From: Thiolinea disciformis DSM 14473 | GTDB taxonomy: Bacteria > Pseudomonadota > Gammaproteobacteria > Thiotrichales > Thiotrichaceae | Assembly (NCBI RefSeq): GCF_000371925.1 | Contig: NZ_AQVE01000002.1 | Span: forward strand, 124,001 to 188,000 | Direction: 5' to 3' | DNA: 64,000 nt | In this document: positions 18,434 through 28,128 of the stretch, in pieces | Layout: the number at the start of each line of letters is the position of its first letter | Position numbering within the stretch: position 1 is the first letter of the stretch | The notes under the pieces: model-generated | The model's input: only the letters and a program-made list of their open reading frames with translations | Told to the model about the DNA's origin: nothing | The model's database searches: none | Position numbers and translations under genes: made by a program

Positions 18434-19267
18434 TTAAGAATATTTAGGATTAGAGTTACCGGAAACTACAGTAGTAGAATGACCGGAGTAGCTTGGGTTT
18501 GAATTACCTGTTACTACCGTGGTGCTGCTTGGGTTGCTACCTTCCATGACTAAATCACTATCAGGGTTTACCACGGTTTGTCCTAGGTCACGCGAACCTG
18601 TTGAACTAGACATGCCTAAGGTTACGACCACATCGTTATAATCACCGTCGTTTTCAGCGCGTGAACCATGACGATCTTCAAACGAAATACTTAAACTACC
18701 ATCACTATTACGCGCTACCACTGCACCCGAAGAATTACCCATAATATAAGAGCCTTGGGTCTGGTTAAATAAGCGAATATTGTCTGGGCTTAAGCCACTT
18801 ACACTAATGCCAGGCACTAAACGACTCCATTCGCCATTGGCATTTTTGTATTGCACCACATTATTGTCAGCGGTCTCTGGCGGAATATTGATAGCGCATT
18901 GATTGCCCGAAAAACCACTCCAATTCACACTAGGCGTGCCAGTTCCAACACGACTACCAGTGGATGGGTTGTTGTTGCCAATAACCGTAGAGCGATTACC
19001 ACTTAAGCTAGTGGTTCCAGTTGAGCCAGAGCCACACCAGTTGCGTAAATTTTGTTGCACTAGATTAGTAATGGAACTTTGATCGAAACCGAAAAAATTA
19101 GTGTGGGTGCCTGAGCCATAAGACAGATTATAGGGATTGCTGAGAGTGCCAAATAAGCTAGAAAAATTAGTATTGCTATAAGTCGGTGACAAACTGCCTG
19201 CACTGCGATTGGCATAAGTACCAGAGGTAGAAGTGTTGTTGCAAACATTGCCAAATAAGTTATACAT
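18434..19267 (-). CDS. DUF4114-like repeat protein, probably extracellular
   Basis: This 277-residue protein is rich in Ser, Thr, Asn and Gly. Residues 195-217 (ISFEDRHG...NDGDYNDVVVTL) match the DUF4114-type pattern F-E-D...D-x-D-[FY]-N-D, a probable Ca2+-binding beta domain found in secreted and surface proteins. The tail carries two copies of STTVVxGNSNPxYS (about 249-261 and 264-277), and a related copy RSTVIGNNNPS occurs at 92-102. The N-terminal half is low-complexity with a few Cys. There is no Sec signal peptide, so export would need a type I or other non-Sec route; export is inference. It is a single-gene transcript with its own terminator. Confidence 0.6.
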   Translation of the reverse strand: MYNLFGNVCNNTSTSGTYANRSAGSLSPTYSNTNFSSLFGTLSNPYNLSYGSGTHTNFFGFDQSSITNLVQQNLRNWCGSGSTGTTSLSGNRSTVIGNNNPSTGSRVGTGTPSVNWSGFSGNQCAINIPPETADNNVVQYKNANGEWSRLVPGISVSGLSPDNIRLFNQTQGSYIMGNSSGAVVARNSDGSLSISFEDRHGSRAENDGDYNDVVVTLGMSSSTGSRDLGQTVVNPDSDLVMEGSNPSSTTVVTGNSNPSYSGHSTTVVSGNSNPKYS

Positions 19268-19608
19268 GTTGACCTCTATTGTTATTTATTGCGTCACGTA
19301 TCGATTGTGCTGAAGGAGTGTCGCTAAGTCTTCAGTCGTTATTTTTTGGGTTTCTGCCAGTGTAGTGCTTGTGTCTGGCTGATGGGGCTATAATAATTTT
19401 TACTAATGATTTGAGTTAGTTTAAGAAGCATGAATGGTCATTAACATGCTCTGAACGGAAAAATTGCGACTTCGTCGGCACTTAAGTCATCAATATAAAT
19501 AATGAATCTGTTTAATTAATTGCCTTTGCCACTGGCTCGATACTAACGGTAGGTATCACTTAGACTCTGAACACATTATTTAGTTGTTAGCAGGATAAGG
19601 ACTGGGCT
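19268..19608. other. Intergenic stretch between two leftward genes
   Basis: About 340 bases with no credible gene. It should hold the leftward promoter of the DUF4114-like gene. A short stem (CTGGGCTT/AAGCCCAG, 19602-19618) straddles the stop codon of the gene to the right but has no T run, so I do not call it a terminator. Confidence 0.45.
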
Positions 19609-20361
19609 TTAAGCCCAGCGATACCAGTCCTCAATTCCCAAATAACGCGCCCATGTATCAATCAATTCGCGATCTAAGGTTTCGTCAAATACTTGGTGTA
19701 AGCAAGCTTCCAATAACAAAGTGGCAGCCGCTTCCATCCCTACGGTTTTATAGGGTTCAAAAATGCCCGGCATCTCAAATAACTCTGCCACCATTAAGGC
19801 TTGCGCTGCATTCATGACCTGATTAGCGCGCAGCAGGGTCTTAGGGAAGAGATCGGTGGTCATTTGCAGACAGGCAATATGTTCTACCACTTGATGTGTT
19901 AAGGATTGTTGTTGGGTTGCGTGCAATTCGGGATAGTCGCGGTGCAAGGCAATATCAATGAGCATTCCAATCGGTACAGAGCGTAATTGCGTTAAAATTC
20001 CCCCTAATACATGCTCAGTAAAAGCCTCGCGCTGTGCGATGGGAATTGAGGGATGTAAAGCCAATAAATCACTTTTCACACCCGCCAATACACTAGGTTC
20101 AGGGCGCAAATTAGCGCGTTCAGTCTCAGGCATTTGGTATTGATGCAATACAAACGCAGCCTGCCAAGCAATTAAATAATTATTTTCATCGCTAGGTAAG
20201 CGCAGAATAATTTCATGGCGTTCACGTCCTTCTCGTCCCGCCAAGCGCACGCTAGAAGCTATTGGTAAGTTCTGATCATAGATAATATCAAACCCTGCAC
20301 CACTTAATGCACTGGCTTTGTCTAACAAGGTTTGGGTACTTTGCGGATATAAAGAAGCCAT
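19609..20361 (-). CDS. Uncharacterised protein of 250 residues
   Basis: I do not recognise this family. The protein is soluble-looking, acidic and mostly helical, without signal peptide or membrane segments. A short beta-rich start (AGFDIIYDQNLPIASSVRLAGREGRERHEIILRLPSDENNYLIAWQAAFVLHQYQMP) resembles the beginning of proteins that describe a domain over a peptidase fold, but no HExxH motif follows. The rest is a helical bundle ending YLGIEDWYRWA. Codon use looks like that of its neighbours, so recent transfer is not indicated. It is transcribed alone, divergent from the App1-type gene at 20489. The coding call rests on length, start codon and neighbour spacing. Confidence 0.7.
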   Translation of the reverse strand: MASLYPQSTQTLLDKASALSGAGFDIIYDQNLPIASSVRLAGREGRERHEIILRLPSDENNYLIAWQAAFVLHQYQMPETERANLRPEPSVLAGVKSDLLALHPSIPIAQREAFTEHVLGGILTQLRSVPIGMLIDIALHRDYPELHATQQQSLTHQVVEHIACLQMTTDLFPKTLLRANQVMNAAQALMVAELFEMPGIFEPYKTVGMEAAATLLLEACLHQVFDETLDRELIDTWARYLGIEDWYRWA

Positions 20362-20488
20362 CGGAAACTCAGCAATATTAGGGAGCGCTAGTATAGCGAT
20401 TGTTAATGCTGGCTTAAACGCCGGTAAACTGCATTAAACGCAAATTTGTTGTAATGTAGTTTTATCCACTGAGAAAGGACGAAGCACG

Positions 20489-21640
20489 ATGGCCACTTGG
20501 AAAGAAACAATTACCCGCATTGGGCACTCTGTTGAAACACATTTTGATCATTTACGTTATCGATTGAAAAACAAATTGGGCTATGACCAGCCATTACAAA
20601 TCGTGCCTTACCTGAGTTATGGCAATCAAGAAACCTTGATCTTGCGTGGGCGTGTCCTAGAGCAAAAGGACGATTTAGACAATAAAGATGAAGAGTCAAC
20701 GTGGAATAATCTCGTGGATGCCTATCAGCGTTTTGCCAGTGATGAGATCCCGCATCTTAACTTGAACATTCAAGTGGGTGGACAGCAGGTCGTGGCAGTC
20801 ACAGATGAAGAGGGCTATTTCAAAGTTAGTGTACCAACCCCTGCTTCCAGTGATGTGCAGACTTTCTGGCATGATTTTGACATTAGCGCTCCACCGCAAG
20901 ACATGTTGGAGAAGTTGCCAGAACCGGTCAAGGGGCAAGTCTGTATACCACACCCTGAGTGCGATATAGCCATTGTGAGTGATATCGATGATACAATTGT
21001 CGTTACAGATGCTAATAATTTACTAACTATGGCACGCCTGACTTTCTTGGAAAGTCCAGCTTCACGTTTGCCCTTTGCGGGTGTGGGTGAGCTTTATCAA
21101 GCGTTGACACAAGGTGGTAAGGTACAACGCCCCATTTTCTATGTCTCCAGTAGTCCATGGAATTTGTACGATTTTCTGGTCGATTTTATGCGCATTAATC
21201 AGATTCCACTCGGCCCCTTATTCCTGCGTGATTGGGGCTTACACGCTGACGGTATGAAAGATCATAAAGAACACAAAACCAGTAGCATTCTCAGCTTAAT
21301 GGATATGTATCCTAACTTGAATTTTATTTTGATTGGCGACAGTGGGCAAAAAGATCCAGAGGCTTTTAGCACGATACTAGCCGAAAAGCCTACTCGCATT
21401 AAAGCTATCTATATTCGTGACGTTAGCTCAGAGGAGGCGCGCGATGAGCAAGTTGAAGCGCTCGCGGCTAAAGCCCAACAGCAACAGGTTGATATGCTTT
21501 TAGTAGCTGACAGTTTAATGGCAGCCGAACATGCGGCATCAAAAGGCTATATTAGTGCTGAAGCGGTGAACGCAGTGCGGAATGCACTGTTGAAACACGA
21601 TCCTCAGTTAGAGCAGATTGAGCAGGCGATCCGGCCATAA
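20489..21640 (+). CDS. App1-type (DUF2183) phosphatidate phosphatase-like protein
   Basis: This 383-residue protein has the App1 catalytic domain, a HAD-like fold related to lipins. Visible motifs are motif I VSDIDDTIVVTD (DxDxT type), motif II YVSSSPWNLYDFL, and motif III/IV IGDSGQKDPEAF with the Lys of DHKEHKTSSI between them. An amino-terminal region (about 30-150) looks like a beta-rich accessory domain. Yeast App1 dephosphorylates phosphatidic acid at actin patches. Bacterial homologues are common, but their substrate is not established, so a lipid or other phosphate monoester is inferred. It has an AAGGAC ribosome binding site and is followed 49 bp later by gloA, possibly co-transcribed. 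Confidence 0.85.
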   Translation: MATWKETITRIGHSVETHFDHLRYRLKNKLGYDQPLQIVPYLSYGNQETLILRGRVLEQKDDLDNKDEESTWNNLVDAYQRFASDEIPHLNLNIQVGGQQVVAVTDEEGYFKVSVPTPASSDVQTFWHDFDISAPPQDMLEKLPEPVKGQVCIPHPECDIAIVSDIDDTIVVTDANNLLTMARLTFLESPASRLPFAGVGELYQALTQGGKVQRPIFYVSSSPWNLYDFLVDFMRINQIPLGPLFLRDWGLHADGMKDHKEHKTSSILSLMDMYPNLNFILIGDSGQKDPEAFSTILAEKPTRIKAIYIRDVSSEEARDEQVEALAAKAQQQQVDMLLVADSLMAAEHAASKGYISAEAVNAVRNALLKHDPQLEQIEQAIRP

Positions 21641-21689
21641 ATAGCTTAGATTTCATTAAGTACTTATTCGTTTTTATTAGGAATTAGCC

Positions 21690-22085
21690 ATGCGCATTTT
21701 ACATACTATGCTTCGTGTTGGTGATTTGGAACGTTCGATTGAGTTTTATACTAAAGTGCTCGGTATGCGCTTATTACGTCGCAACGATTATCCAGAAGGT
21801 AAATTTACGTTGGCTTTTTTGGGCTATGGTTCAGAAAGCGACCAAGCTGTGTTAGAGCTGACTTATAATTGGGGTGTTGAGCGTTATGAATTAGGTAATG
21901 CTTATGGGCACCTCGCGTTAGAAGTGCCGAATGTGTATGAGGCTTGCGAGAAAATGCGCGCCGCAGGCGGTAAAATTATTCGTGAGGCAGGCCCTATGAA
22001 TGCAGGCACCACCATTATTGCTTTCTTGCAAGACCCTGATGGTTATCAAATTGAATTGATTGGCGAAAAACCCAAGGCCGCTTAA
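21690..22085 (+). CDS. gloA: Lactoylglutathione lyase (glyoxalase I)
   Basis: This isomerises the hemithioacetal of methylglyoxal and glutathione to S-lactoylglutathione, a metal-dependent detoxification in the cytoplasm. The 131 residues follow the Ni-type bacterial GloA closely: [31 protein letters not shown] (with a metal His), [37 protein letters not shown] (metal Glu and His) and [13 protein letters not shown] (metal Glu). Its stop overlaps, tail to tail, the stop of the leftward response regulator gene by 4 bp (TTAA), so there is no room for a terminator between them. Confidence 0.97.
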   Translation: MRILHTMLRVGDLERSIEFYTKVLGMRLLRRNDYPEGKFTLAFLGYGSESDQAVLELTYNWGVERYELGNAYGHLALEVPNVYEACEKMRAAGGKIIREAGPMNAGTTIIAFLQDPDGYQIELIGEKPKAA

Positions 22086-22936
22086 TGCGACTGATAATTA
22101 TCCAGCCAAGCGGAAACGCGTTTGAGCGTTTTTTGTAATTGCTCGGTTTTAACAGGCTTGGTTAAATAAGTCGATGCGCCTGCTATTACCCCTTGAACCT
22201 CGTCGAGTGGTGAGGTTTTAGCGCTGAGCATAATGATCGGTGTTTTCTTCATTTCTTTACGCAAGCGCATTTGACGGCAGGTTTCAAAGCCGTCCATGCC
22301 GGGCATAATAATATCGAGAAATACCAAGTCATAACGACGTTCGGCTATTTTCACTAGCGCCTGCTCGCCGTCTTCGGCAAAGTCTGCCCCAATGCCTGCC
22401 TGCGCTAGTTCTAATTCTAATTGCTTGCGAATCGCAGCACTATCATCCACGACTAAAGCATGATGATGATAAGTAGGCTCATGATGCGGTGGCTCAGTCG
22501 CTAATGATATTTCACTTGGCGGCGCTAAAACTTGGGTTGGCGTGTTTTCAATAGTCTCTAGAGGCGTAGGCGAGGCGGGTTTAACACCATCCAGAGTCAG
22601 TTCATCTGGTGTTTTACCTGCTAACCATAATTTACGCGCCTCTTCCAATGTACGCATGACGCGGGTTACTAATAAAGGACGATGCAATTCTACGTCACAA
22701 GGCAGCGTGTTGCCGGCATCCATAATGCGGATAAGAAAACAATCTTGCTCAGCTAATTGCTCCAAAGCCAGTTCGCTTTGATCGGCCACGACTACGATAT
22801 TCGCCTGATTTAGTTCGGCAGTTTTAAAGTGTTGCGCTTGTGTGCCGCTAAAACTGAGTACACGCTGCACAACCGCCTGTTCTTTGGCATTTAACTGATA
22901 TAAACAAACCCCAACGGCTTGCTCCATTTCGGACAT
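22082..22936 (-). CDS. Response regulator with amino-terminal extension, Pil-Chp cluster
   Basis: This 284-residue protein ends in a receiver domain (about 162-280): [18 protein letters not shown], the phospho-acceptor in [17 protein letters not shown], and the Lys in [13 protein letters not shown]. The first 115 residues form an alpha/beta domain I cannot name ([19 protein letters not shown]...[20 protein letters not shown]). A Pro/Thr/Glu-rich linker (about 118-158) joins the two. It is the distal gene of the leftward chemotaxis run, 20 bp after the CheA-like kinase, so it should receive phosphate from that kinase. It might fill the place of PilG, the pilus-extension regulator. No output DNA-binding domain is present. 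Confidence 0.8.
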   Translation of the reverse strand: MSEMEQAVGVCLYQLNAKEQAVVQRVLSFSGTQAQHFKTAELNQANIVVVADQSELALEQLAEQDCFLIRIMDAGNTLPCDVELHRPLLVTRVMRTLEEARKLWLAGKTPDELTLDGVKPASPTPLETIENTPTQVLAPPSEISLATEPPHHEPTYHHHALVVDDSAAIRKQLELELAQAGIGADFAEDGEQALVKIAERRYDLVFLDIIMPGMDGFETCRQMRLRKEMKKTPIIMLSAKTSPLDEVQGVIAGASTYLTKPVKTEQLQKTLKRVSAWLDNYQSH

Positions 22937-22956
22937 GTTCTACACTCCTACTAATA

Positions 22957-25761
22957 TCACAGGCTTGCGGTAGTGCTAAGCCATTGTGCGAGTTGCTCCT
23001 GCAATTGTGCGGCTTGTACTGGCTTGGTTAAATAAGCATCGACTCCAGCTTTAGCGGCTTGATCACGGTGTTTGCGTGTGCTGCGTGATGTCAACATGAC
23101 GATGGGTAAATGTTTTTGCTCTGGCCACAACCGAATGGCCTCAGCTAATTCAAGACCATTCATGCGCGGCATTTCCAAATCGGTCAGCACTACATCAATC
23201 GCTTGCGTATTGAGCTGCTGCAAAGCCTCAAACCCATCCATAGCTGTATAGACTTCATGATTCATCGATTCCAGCATTAAGCGTAAAGCCTGACGATTAC
23301 TCAAAGAGTCATCGACAACCAACACAGCAGTACGATTGGCTTCGCGCCGCGCAATTTGCTCCTCAGAAGCATAGTCCAAACTTACTAAGCCGGCTTCGTA
23401 ATCTTGCAATAAACGCAACATATCGATCACGGGCACGGCTATGCCATTCGCTAAGATGGAAGCTCCTTGAATATAAGGAACATGGTGTAGCCAAGGATCT
23501 AGGGTTTTCACGGCCATATCCCGCGACGGTAAAATTTCTTCCGCATACAAAATATGCTGCTGGTTTGGGCTACGTACGACCATCAGGGTTTGCGCTTGTT
23601 CTAGGTCAGGATTTTTCGCCGCAGGCCAATGCAATAAGGCCGCTAGTTGAGTCACTGGCCGTTGATAACGGGCGTTTTCAATACGCCAACCATTTTCATC
23701 CTGAATATTTTCCGGTGCAGGAACATAAATAATCTGCTCAATCGTATCCGCCGGAATTGCCACCAAATGCCCACCTGCTCGCACTACCAACGCATGAGTA
23801 GAAATGAGCTGCTGCGGTAACTCAATACGGATTTGGCTGCCTTGCCCTAATTGAGTTTGCAGATGCAAATGGCCTCGCAAACGTTGAATATGCGCTTGCA
23901 CCACATCCATTCCGACCCCACGCCCTGATACTTCACTCACGGTATCACGGGTACTGAATCTTGGCTGGAGAATTAAACGTAATAGCTTTTCATCGCTGAC
24001 TGCTTCATCAGAGCGTAGTAATCCACGTTCTAAAGCGCGTTCACGAATACGCGCCAAATCCATACCTGCACCATCGTCTTCCAGCACTAGGCTCACATAA
24101 TTCGTTTGCTGACTAATACTTAAACGAATTTTACCAAGCTCTGGTTTACCCAAAGCACGACGTTGTTCAGGTGTTTCAATGCCATGATCAACGGCATTGC
24201 GTAACAGATGCAGTAAGGGTTCAGTGAGTCCTTTTAATAGGTCATTATCGACCCATAAGTTTTGACCCATGATTTCCAGCTCTGCCTTTTTGCCGGTCTG
24301 GCGGCAGGTTTCGCGTACAATACGTTCTAAACGTGGCGTCAGGCTGGAAACAGGCATCAAGCGCGTTGCTAAGATGGCATCGTTTAATTGACCTTGAATA
24401 CGTTGCTGCTGTTGTTGTAACTCGGTTAATTGGCGCAGACTTTGCTGTACATTGAGCACGAGTTCACGATTATCTGCGGCACTTTCGGCTAATAAATTGC
24501 TAGTACTGTGTAATTCACCATAAGCTTCTAGCTCTAAGGCATCAAAGGGACTGCCAGCCGTGTTGGGTGTGTGCGGTGCTTTATGGGCTTGATGTTGAAT
24601 AAGCTCATCCAGTTCTTCCAAGCGCTCGCGCAGAAAATCTTCTTGACGCTGTAATTGGCGTAGCAGCGTATTGGTAGTGTCTAGTGCCTCTGCCATTTGG
24701 CTCTGCGAGGTAATTAATTCAGCCGCCAAGTTTAATAAACCTTGAATACGCTCTTCGCTTAATACTAAAGCTGGCGCATTCAAACGCTCATTTGGCTCAC
24801 TAGGCGGCTCAGGCGGATTAGCCATCAACTGAGCCAAGGCTTCAGCAGCTAGTTGCTTATTGCTGGCTAATTCTGTTTCTTCTCCAGACTCCGCCAAACG
24901 TTGTGACCACGCCGCTATTTGGGCGTGAATAGTGGCGTATTCACTGGGCAAACTCTCTTGACGGAATAAATGATCGAATAAGCTTTCCAAACAATCTGCT
25001 GCTGCTTCTAAGGTTGTTCCTAAACCTTCTGGTAATTGTTGCAGTGGCAAATCTAAAAGATTCTCTAAATCGTGGGTAAAACTGACGATGGGCGTTACCC
25101 CAACGACACCACTAGAACCTTTTAACGTATGTACTAAGCGCGCGGCGTGGCGCTGCTGCTCGCGTGTACCAGCACCGATAGCTAATAGACGAATCAGGCG
25201 AGCTGCTTCGGTGACCTGATTCGGGGCCTCTTCGCGATAGGCTGCAATAATATCGGGGTGTACATCCGGTGCGAAACTTAAAGCGGGTGCTACTAGAGTG
25301 GGTTCGACAGGCGTAGCTGTTTCTGGCTCAGACTCTAACGCGGTGGCTAGGGCTAAAGAACGTAATTCGACTAAAAGCTGTTGCAAGCTATTAGGATCCA
25401 GCGGCTGTGGCCAATTATCATCAGTCAACTCATTCATCAATAAAGACAAATGGGCTGATTCATCAGGTTCGCGGAGTAGCAGTGCTGCTACTTCCAGCCA
25501 CGTTGCAAAGCTCGCTTGCTGAAATAAATCGGGCGCAGTTTCACTCACTAAAGCCTGTTGTACCCACTCAATCACTTGCTGCAGTGCTGCCAAGTCAAAA
25601 TGTTGGGCCGTTAGGGTCAGGTTTTGATAAATCTGTTGAATAGCTTGCTGGGCGACTGGCCATGGCTCGTTCGGATCAAGCATCGCGATTTGTAAGGCTA
25701 AATCCTCAAGTTCCGCTGCTAATAAACTAGGCTGTGATGGATGGTTTAAACTAGCGTTCAT
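22957..25761 (-). CDS. chpA: Hybrid CheA-like kinase of the Pil-Chp system
   Basis: This 934-residue kinase drives type IV pilus-linked chemotaxis. An amino-terminal region of about 175 residues precedes one Hpt domain, whose phospho-His is in AARLVHTLKGSSGVVG (about residue 209). Dimerisation and coiled-coil segments follow (about 345-480). The CheA ATPase domain has LLHLLRNAVDHGIETP, VLEDDGAGMD and SEVSGRGVGMDVVQ. A CheW-like domain (about 660-790) and a C-terminal receiver (VLVVDDSLSNRQ, VVLTDLEMPRMNGLE, DAYLTKPV) complete it. Only one canonical Hpt is visible, against several in Pseudomonas ChpA, so this is a reduced version. It lies 7 bp downstream of the pilJ-like gene. Confidence 0.9.
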   Translation of the reverse strand: MNASLNHPSQPSLLAAELEDLALQIAMLDPNEPWPVAQQAIQQIYQNLTLTAQHFDLAALQQVIEWVQQALVSETAPDLFQQASFATWLEVAALLLREPDESAHLSLLMNELTDDNWPQPLDPNSLQQLLVELRSLALATALESEPETATPVEPTLVAPALSFAPDVHPDIIAAYREEAPNQVTEAARLIRLLAIGAGTREQQRHAARLVHTLKGSSGVVGVTPIVSFTHDLENLLDLPLQQLPEGLGTTLEAAADCLESLFDHLFRQESLPSEYATIHAQIAAWSQRLAESGEETELASNKQLAAEALAQLMANPPEPPSEPNERLNAPALVLSEERIQGLLNLAAELITSQSQMAEALDTTNTLLRQLQRQEDFLRERLEELDELIQHQAHKAPHTPNTAGSPFDALELEAYGELHSTSNLLAESAADNRELVLNVQQSLRQLTELQQQQQRIQGQLNDAILATRLMPVSSLTPRLERIVRETCRQTGKKAELEIMGQNLWVDNDLLKGLTEPLLHLLRNAVDHGIETPEQRRALGKPELGKIRLSISQQTNYVSLVLEDDGAGMDLARIRERALERGLLRSDEAVSDEKLLRLILQPRFSTRDTVSEVSGRGVGMDVVQAHIQRLRGHLHLQTQLGQGSQIRIELPQQLISTHALVVRAGGHLVAIPADTIEQIIYVPAPENIQDENGWRIENARYQRPVTQLAALLHWPAAKNPDLEQAQTLMVVRSPNQQHILYAEEILPSRDMAVKTLDPWLHHVPYIQGASILANGIAVPVIDMLRLLQDYEAGLVSLDYASEEQIARREANRTAVLVVDDSLSNRQALRLMLESMNHEVYTAMDGFEALQQLNTQAIDVVLTDLEMPRMNGLELAEAIRLWPEQKHLPIVMLTSRSTRKHRDQAAKAGVDAYLTKPVQAAQLQEQLAQWLSTTASL

Positions 25762-25768
25762 GAATCCA

Positions 25769-27622
25769 TCAATCCTCTAATTTGAACACATTGACTGAAG
25801 CCACTAATTGCTTAGCATGGTCAACCATTTGGCGCGTTAAGCTGGTGAGTGAGAGCAGGTTTTTGCCAGTCGCTTGGGTGGATTGTAAAATGCGTTCAGC
25901 GCGTTGGCGCAGATTCTGACTGACTGACACTTGCTCTGAGGATTGACTGGCAATGTCCTCTACCGAGCCCACTAAATCCAAAGTCGACGCTAAACTGACT
26001 TGCATTTGTTCAGCAGCCTGCTCTGCAAGTTTAGAGCCACTCACCACCTCAGAAATCGTATGATCCATGGTGGTAATAGTGGTATTGGCTTCTTGCTGAA
26101 TATTGCGCACCAAGAGGTTAATTTGTTCAGTCGATTCACGTGAGCTTTGGGCGAGTTGTTGGATTTCTTCGGCAATCACCGAGAATCCACGTCCGGCTTC
26201 ACCGGCTGCACTTGCTTGCATACTGGCATTTAAAGCCAAAACGGTAGTCCGCTCAGCAATCGTGCCAATGATATCGACAATCCGTGAAATTTCTTGCGAA
26301 CGTTCCCCCAAACGTTTTAAACGTTTACCGGTCTCTTGCACGGTTTCGCGAATCCCAGCCATGCTGCTTAAGGTGCTAGAGACCGACTCACGCGCCTCAC
26401 GTGTGGCTTGTGAAGTATTACTGGCTACCAGATTGGCATGTTGGGCTACTTCCGCAATGGCCTCGAAGCGCTTCAAAATCACTGCTAATTGCTCTGCAGT
26501 CTCTTCGGCTTCCTCGCGCTCAATATGGGATAATTGACTCACTGAAAGCGCGTGCTGATTAACATCCAAAGTCGCCTGCTCCACTTGCTGAGCAATGCTA
26601 CGTACTTTTTGCAAAACAGCACTGGTGTCCTCAGCTAATTGATTAATCGCATCCGCTAAAGGCCCTGTTGCATCCTCCGTAACCCGTGCACGCACCGTTA
26701 GATTGCGGTCACTCAAATCAGCTACCGCACCTAATAACGCAAATACCGAATCATTTAACTGATGATGGTCAGCGGCAATACGTTGTTGGGTGGCAATACG
26801 TTGCTCGACCATCCCATCAAAGGCTTCAGCCAACTCGGCCATTTCATTATGACCGACCAGATTCACCCGCGCATTCAAATCCCCTGCTGAAATGTCACGC
26901 ATGGTATTAATGAGCTTATTCATTTGGGTGGCAATCGAGCGATAAATTAAATACCCTAAAATTGCCGCCAGCCCCATTCCTAATATCATGACGGCAATAG
27001 AAATTAATAATAAACGCCTCGACTCAGAGCTTGATTTCTCAAAATTATTATAGGCAATCTGTAATTCTTTTTCGACCTGTTGATTTAAGGCTTTATTTAA
27101 AGGTGTAATTTCAGTGTGAATGGTATGCTTTAAGTAATTGGTTAAAGCAACGGTATCTTTGTTTGCTAATAGTACTAAATTCTTTTTCATCGAATCAGCA
27201 AGCTTATTTAACTCCTGCACGGTATCTACCGTATTCAGCACCATAGAGGGCGAGCTAGTTTCATTTTTTATTTTTTGGTCAAGCGCTTGATATTTCGGAA
27301 TAATATTGTCTCTTAATGTTCTCTCAGTGCGTTCTAGTCGCACTTGAGCGCTATACCAAGATTCATTCCCTAAAGCTACTTGATCCAGTAAGTTTAAATA
27401 ATCTTGTTGTAAATAACGTGAAATTTCATTGCCTAATCCTACTAATTCAACATGATCACTCAAACCGGTTAATACACTTTGGCTTTTATTGAGTGCGTAA
27501 ACCACCATGCCGCTTATGCCAATTAACAAGATAATAGGAATCAAAACCAGCAAATTAATGCGCTGCGCTACAGAAATATTGTCAAAGAACCTCGCTTTCG
27601 GTCGACTGGCATCGTTACTCAT
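25769..27622 (-). CDS. pilJ: Methyl-accepting chemotaxis protein, PilJ type
   Basis: This 617-residue receptor is the input of the Pil-Chp chemosensory pathway. A membrane helix (about 24-46) and a second near 205-227 bracket a periplasmic helical domain of about 155 residues. A HAMP domain follows (RSIATQMNKLINTMRDISAGDLNARV), then a second HAMP-like segment and the methyl-accepting signalling hairpin with VIAEEIQQLAQSSRESTEQINLLVRNIQ. The tip region reads IGTIAERTTVLALNASMQASAAGEAGRGFSV in sections, typical of PilJ. Its place between pilI and chpA agrees. In Pseudomonas PilJ senses pilin-related signals; the ligand here is unknown. Confidence 0.9.
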   Translation of the reverse strand: MSNDASRPKARFFDNISVAQRINLLVLIPIILLIGISGMVVYALNKSQSVLTGLSDHVELVGLGNEISRYLQQDYLNLLDQVALGNESWYSAQVRLERTERTLRDNIIPKYQALDQKIKNETSSPSMVLNTVDTVQELNKLADSMKKNLVLLANKDTVALTNYLKHTIHTEITPLNKALNQQVEKELQIAYNNFEKSSSESRRLLLISIAVMILGMGLAAILGYLIYRSIATQMNKLINTMRDISAGDLNARVNLVGHNEMAELAEAFDGMVEQRIATQQRIAADHHQLNDSVFALLGAVADLSDRNLTVRARVTEDATGPLADAINQLAEDTSAVLQKVRSIAQQVEQATLDVNQHALSVSQLSHIEREEAEETAEQLAVILKRFEAIAEVAQHANLVASNTSQATREARESVSSTLSSMAGIRETVQETGKRLKRLGERSQEISRIVDIIGTIAERTTVLALNASMQASAAGEAGRGFSVIAEEIQQLAQSSRESTEQINLLVRNIQQEANTTITTMDHTISEVVSGSKLAEQAAEQMQVSLASTLDLVGSVEDIASQSSEQVSVSQNLRQRAERILQSTQATGKNLLSLTSLTRQMVDHAKQLVASVNVFKLED

Positions 27623-27657
27623 AGGCTATACTCTCTTCATTTTTATAGCTGTTTGGA

Positions 27658-28083
27658 TTAACGCTTTTGGTTACAAAGTAAGCTAAATAAGCGCACATGG
27701 TTGACTTGGAGAATGAGTCCTACTTCATCCTGCCAAACGTGTTGTACCCAACTTGGCAAAGTGCTTGGTGTATCGATGGCTAGATCATCACTGGGGTAGT
27801 CGATAGTGGTGGGTAGACCATCGCAGCCAATGACGACCTCTTTATAATGCTCAGGCTTAAACCATAAGAAATACGTTTTAGGCGGCAATGAGCCATTTAA
27901 TAAAATGCGGTGCATATCTAGTACAATGCATAAATCCCCTCGCACACTGGTTAAGCCTGCACACCACGTCGGTGTAAACGGGATCGGATAAACCTGTGTA
28001 GTCGTAATCAGTTCGGAACGAATGCCACTTTCTATTAGAATGCGATAAGCTCCAAGCGGATAGCAAAAAATAGATTCAGTCAC
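27658..28083 (-). CDS. pilI: CheW-like adaptor PilI
   Basis: This 141-residue single CheW-domain adaptor should couple the PilJ-type receptor to the CheA-like kinase. The CheW fold is recognisable in PIPFTPTWCAGLTSVRGDLCIVLDMHRIL, equivalent to the canonical PxxxxGVxNxRGxxxxVxDL motif, and in the terminal strands VGLILQVNHVRLFSLL. Its position between the PilH-like regulator and pilJ is the conserved pilG-pilH-pilI-pilJ order. It diverges from enteric CheW in sequence, as PilI proteins do. The start ATG at 28083 gives a family-like N-terminus. Confidence 0.82.
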   Translation of the reverse strand: MTESIFCYPLGAYRILIESGIRSELITTTQVYPIPFTPTWCAGLTSVRGDLCIVLDMHRILLNGSLPPKTYFLWFKPEHYKEVVIGCDGLPTTIDYPSDDLAIDTPSTLPSWVQHVWQDEVGLILQVNHVRLFSLLCNQKR

Positions 28084-28128
28084 GTTTACTCTTTGTCATA
28101 GGTTTGTGGGTAGTGCTTAATTAAAACC

